Shown here piece by piece: positions 13,874-14,023 of a stretch of 14,023 bases of DNA. Below the pieces are notes generated by a model. It was not told where the DNA came from. It saw nothing but the letters and a program-made list of their open reading frames with translations, and searched no databases. The stretch is from Emcibacteraceae bacterium (lineage in GTDB: Bacteria; Pseudomonadota; Alphaproteobacteria; Sphingomonadales; Emcibacteraceae). Position numbers and translations under genes: made by a program. Numbering within the stretch: position 1 is the stretch's first letter; each line of letters starts with the position of its first letter. The stretch is from NCBI GenBank assembly GCA_016763335.1, contig JAESUD010000197.1, forward strand, positions 1 through 14,023. Direction: 5' to 3'.

Positions 13874-14023
13874 ATGAATTTATTGGATCTTAAAAAGAAA
13901 GCACCGAAAGAGCTTTTGGATCTCGCTGAAGAAAATAACATTGAAAATGCTAGTAATATGCGCAAACAGGAGATGATGTTTGCCATTTTGAAAGCTTTAG
14001 CGGAGAAAAATGTTGAAATTTCA
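13874..14023 (+). CDS. rho: Transcription termination factor Rho, N-terminal part (runs off the window)
   Basis: Fifty codons are present, open to the window edge. The translation starts MNLLDLKKKAPKELLDLAEE and continues NNIENASNMRKQEMMFAILK. This is the N-terminal helical Rho_N (SAP-like) domain, with the family's K-x-P-x-E-L-L and MRKQ-x-M-x-F-A-I-L-K patterns. Rho is the hexameric RNA-dependent ATPase helicase that releases transcripts; its RNA-binding and ATPase domains lie outside the window. A GGA is 8 nt before the ATG. The 152-nt gap after hemJ suggests its own promoter. rho next to the hem genes beside the origin is usual in alphaproteobacteria. Confidence 0.93.
   Translation, partial: MNLLDLKKKAPKELLDLAEENNIENASNMRKQEMMFAILKALAEKNVEIS

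Noticed and set aside
1..14023. Mobile elements, CRISPR arrays, tRNA or rRNA genes, defence or biosynthetic islands
   Set aside because: No transposase, integrase, direct-repeat array, cloverleaf-like sequence or foreign-looking gene block was seen; the gene content is core chromosomal throughout.

Overview
The window reads as a stretch of an AT-rich alphaproteobacterial chromosome that spans the replication origin. The evidence is gene content and order: ppsR (DUF299) and hemE diverge from a roughly 360-bp AT-rich intergenic region with clustered DnaA boxes. The flanking runs dnaQ-coaE-aroE-ppsR and hemE-hemH-hemJ-rho are the arrangement known around oriC in Caulobacter, Rickettsia and relatives. 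Genus cannot be read from the sequence. I see no tRNA, rRNA, CRISPR array, insertion sequence, phage gene or dedicated defence system; the genes are ordinary chromosomal housekeeping genes.

Layout, left to right. 1-611 (minus): the 5' part of an unrecognised secreted protein preceded by a 46-residue membrane protein. 757-3801 (plus): aroK-aroB-CBS/CorC-type membrane protein, a tight run with overlapping or nearly touching genes. 3798-6626 (minus): a four-gene run in transcription order Tim44-like protein, MltA murein transglycosylase, Smr-domain protein, XRE-family regulator. It meets the CorC gene tail to tail, and the two stop codons share one CTAG. 6764-7888 (plus): fxsA and secB, ended by a clear intrinsic terminator. 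7969-10885 (minus): ppsR-aroE-coaE-dnaQ, with two ATGA overlaps and a 3-nt gap. 10886-11249: the putative oriC. 11250-13721 (plus): hemE-hemH-hemJ, three late steps of haem synthesis. 13874-end: the first 50 codons of rho.

Functionally the window combines three shikimate-pathway enzymes (AroK, AroB, AroE), protein export and envelope functions (SecB, FxsA, Tim44-like, MltA), CoA synthesis, the replicative proofreading subunit, haem synthesis and transcription termination. The genes next to the origin point away from it on both sides, so they are co-oriented with the expected replication forks.

The most notable irregularities are two apparent lesions in the Tim44-MltA operon. mltA has an in-frame TAA at a position where the reading otherwise continues unbroken into the catalytic domain. 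The Tim44-like gene has its best ribosome-binding site and a matching N-terminus one base out of frame, across a run of six T. These may be sequencing or assembly errors, recent mutations, or (less likely) recoding. maf, often found between ppsR and aroE in related genomes, is absent here.
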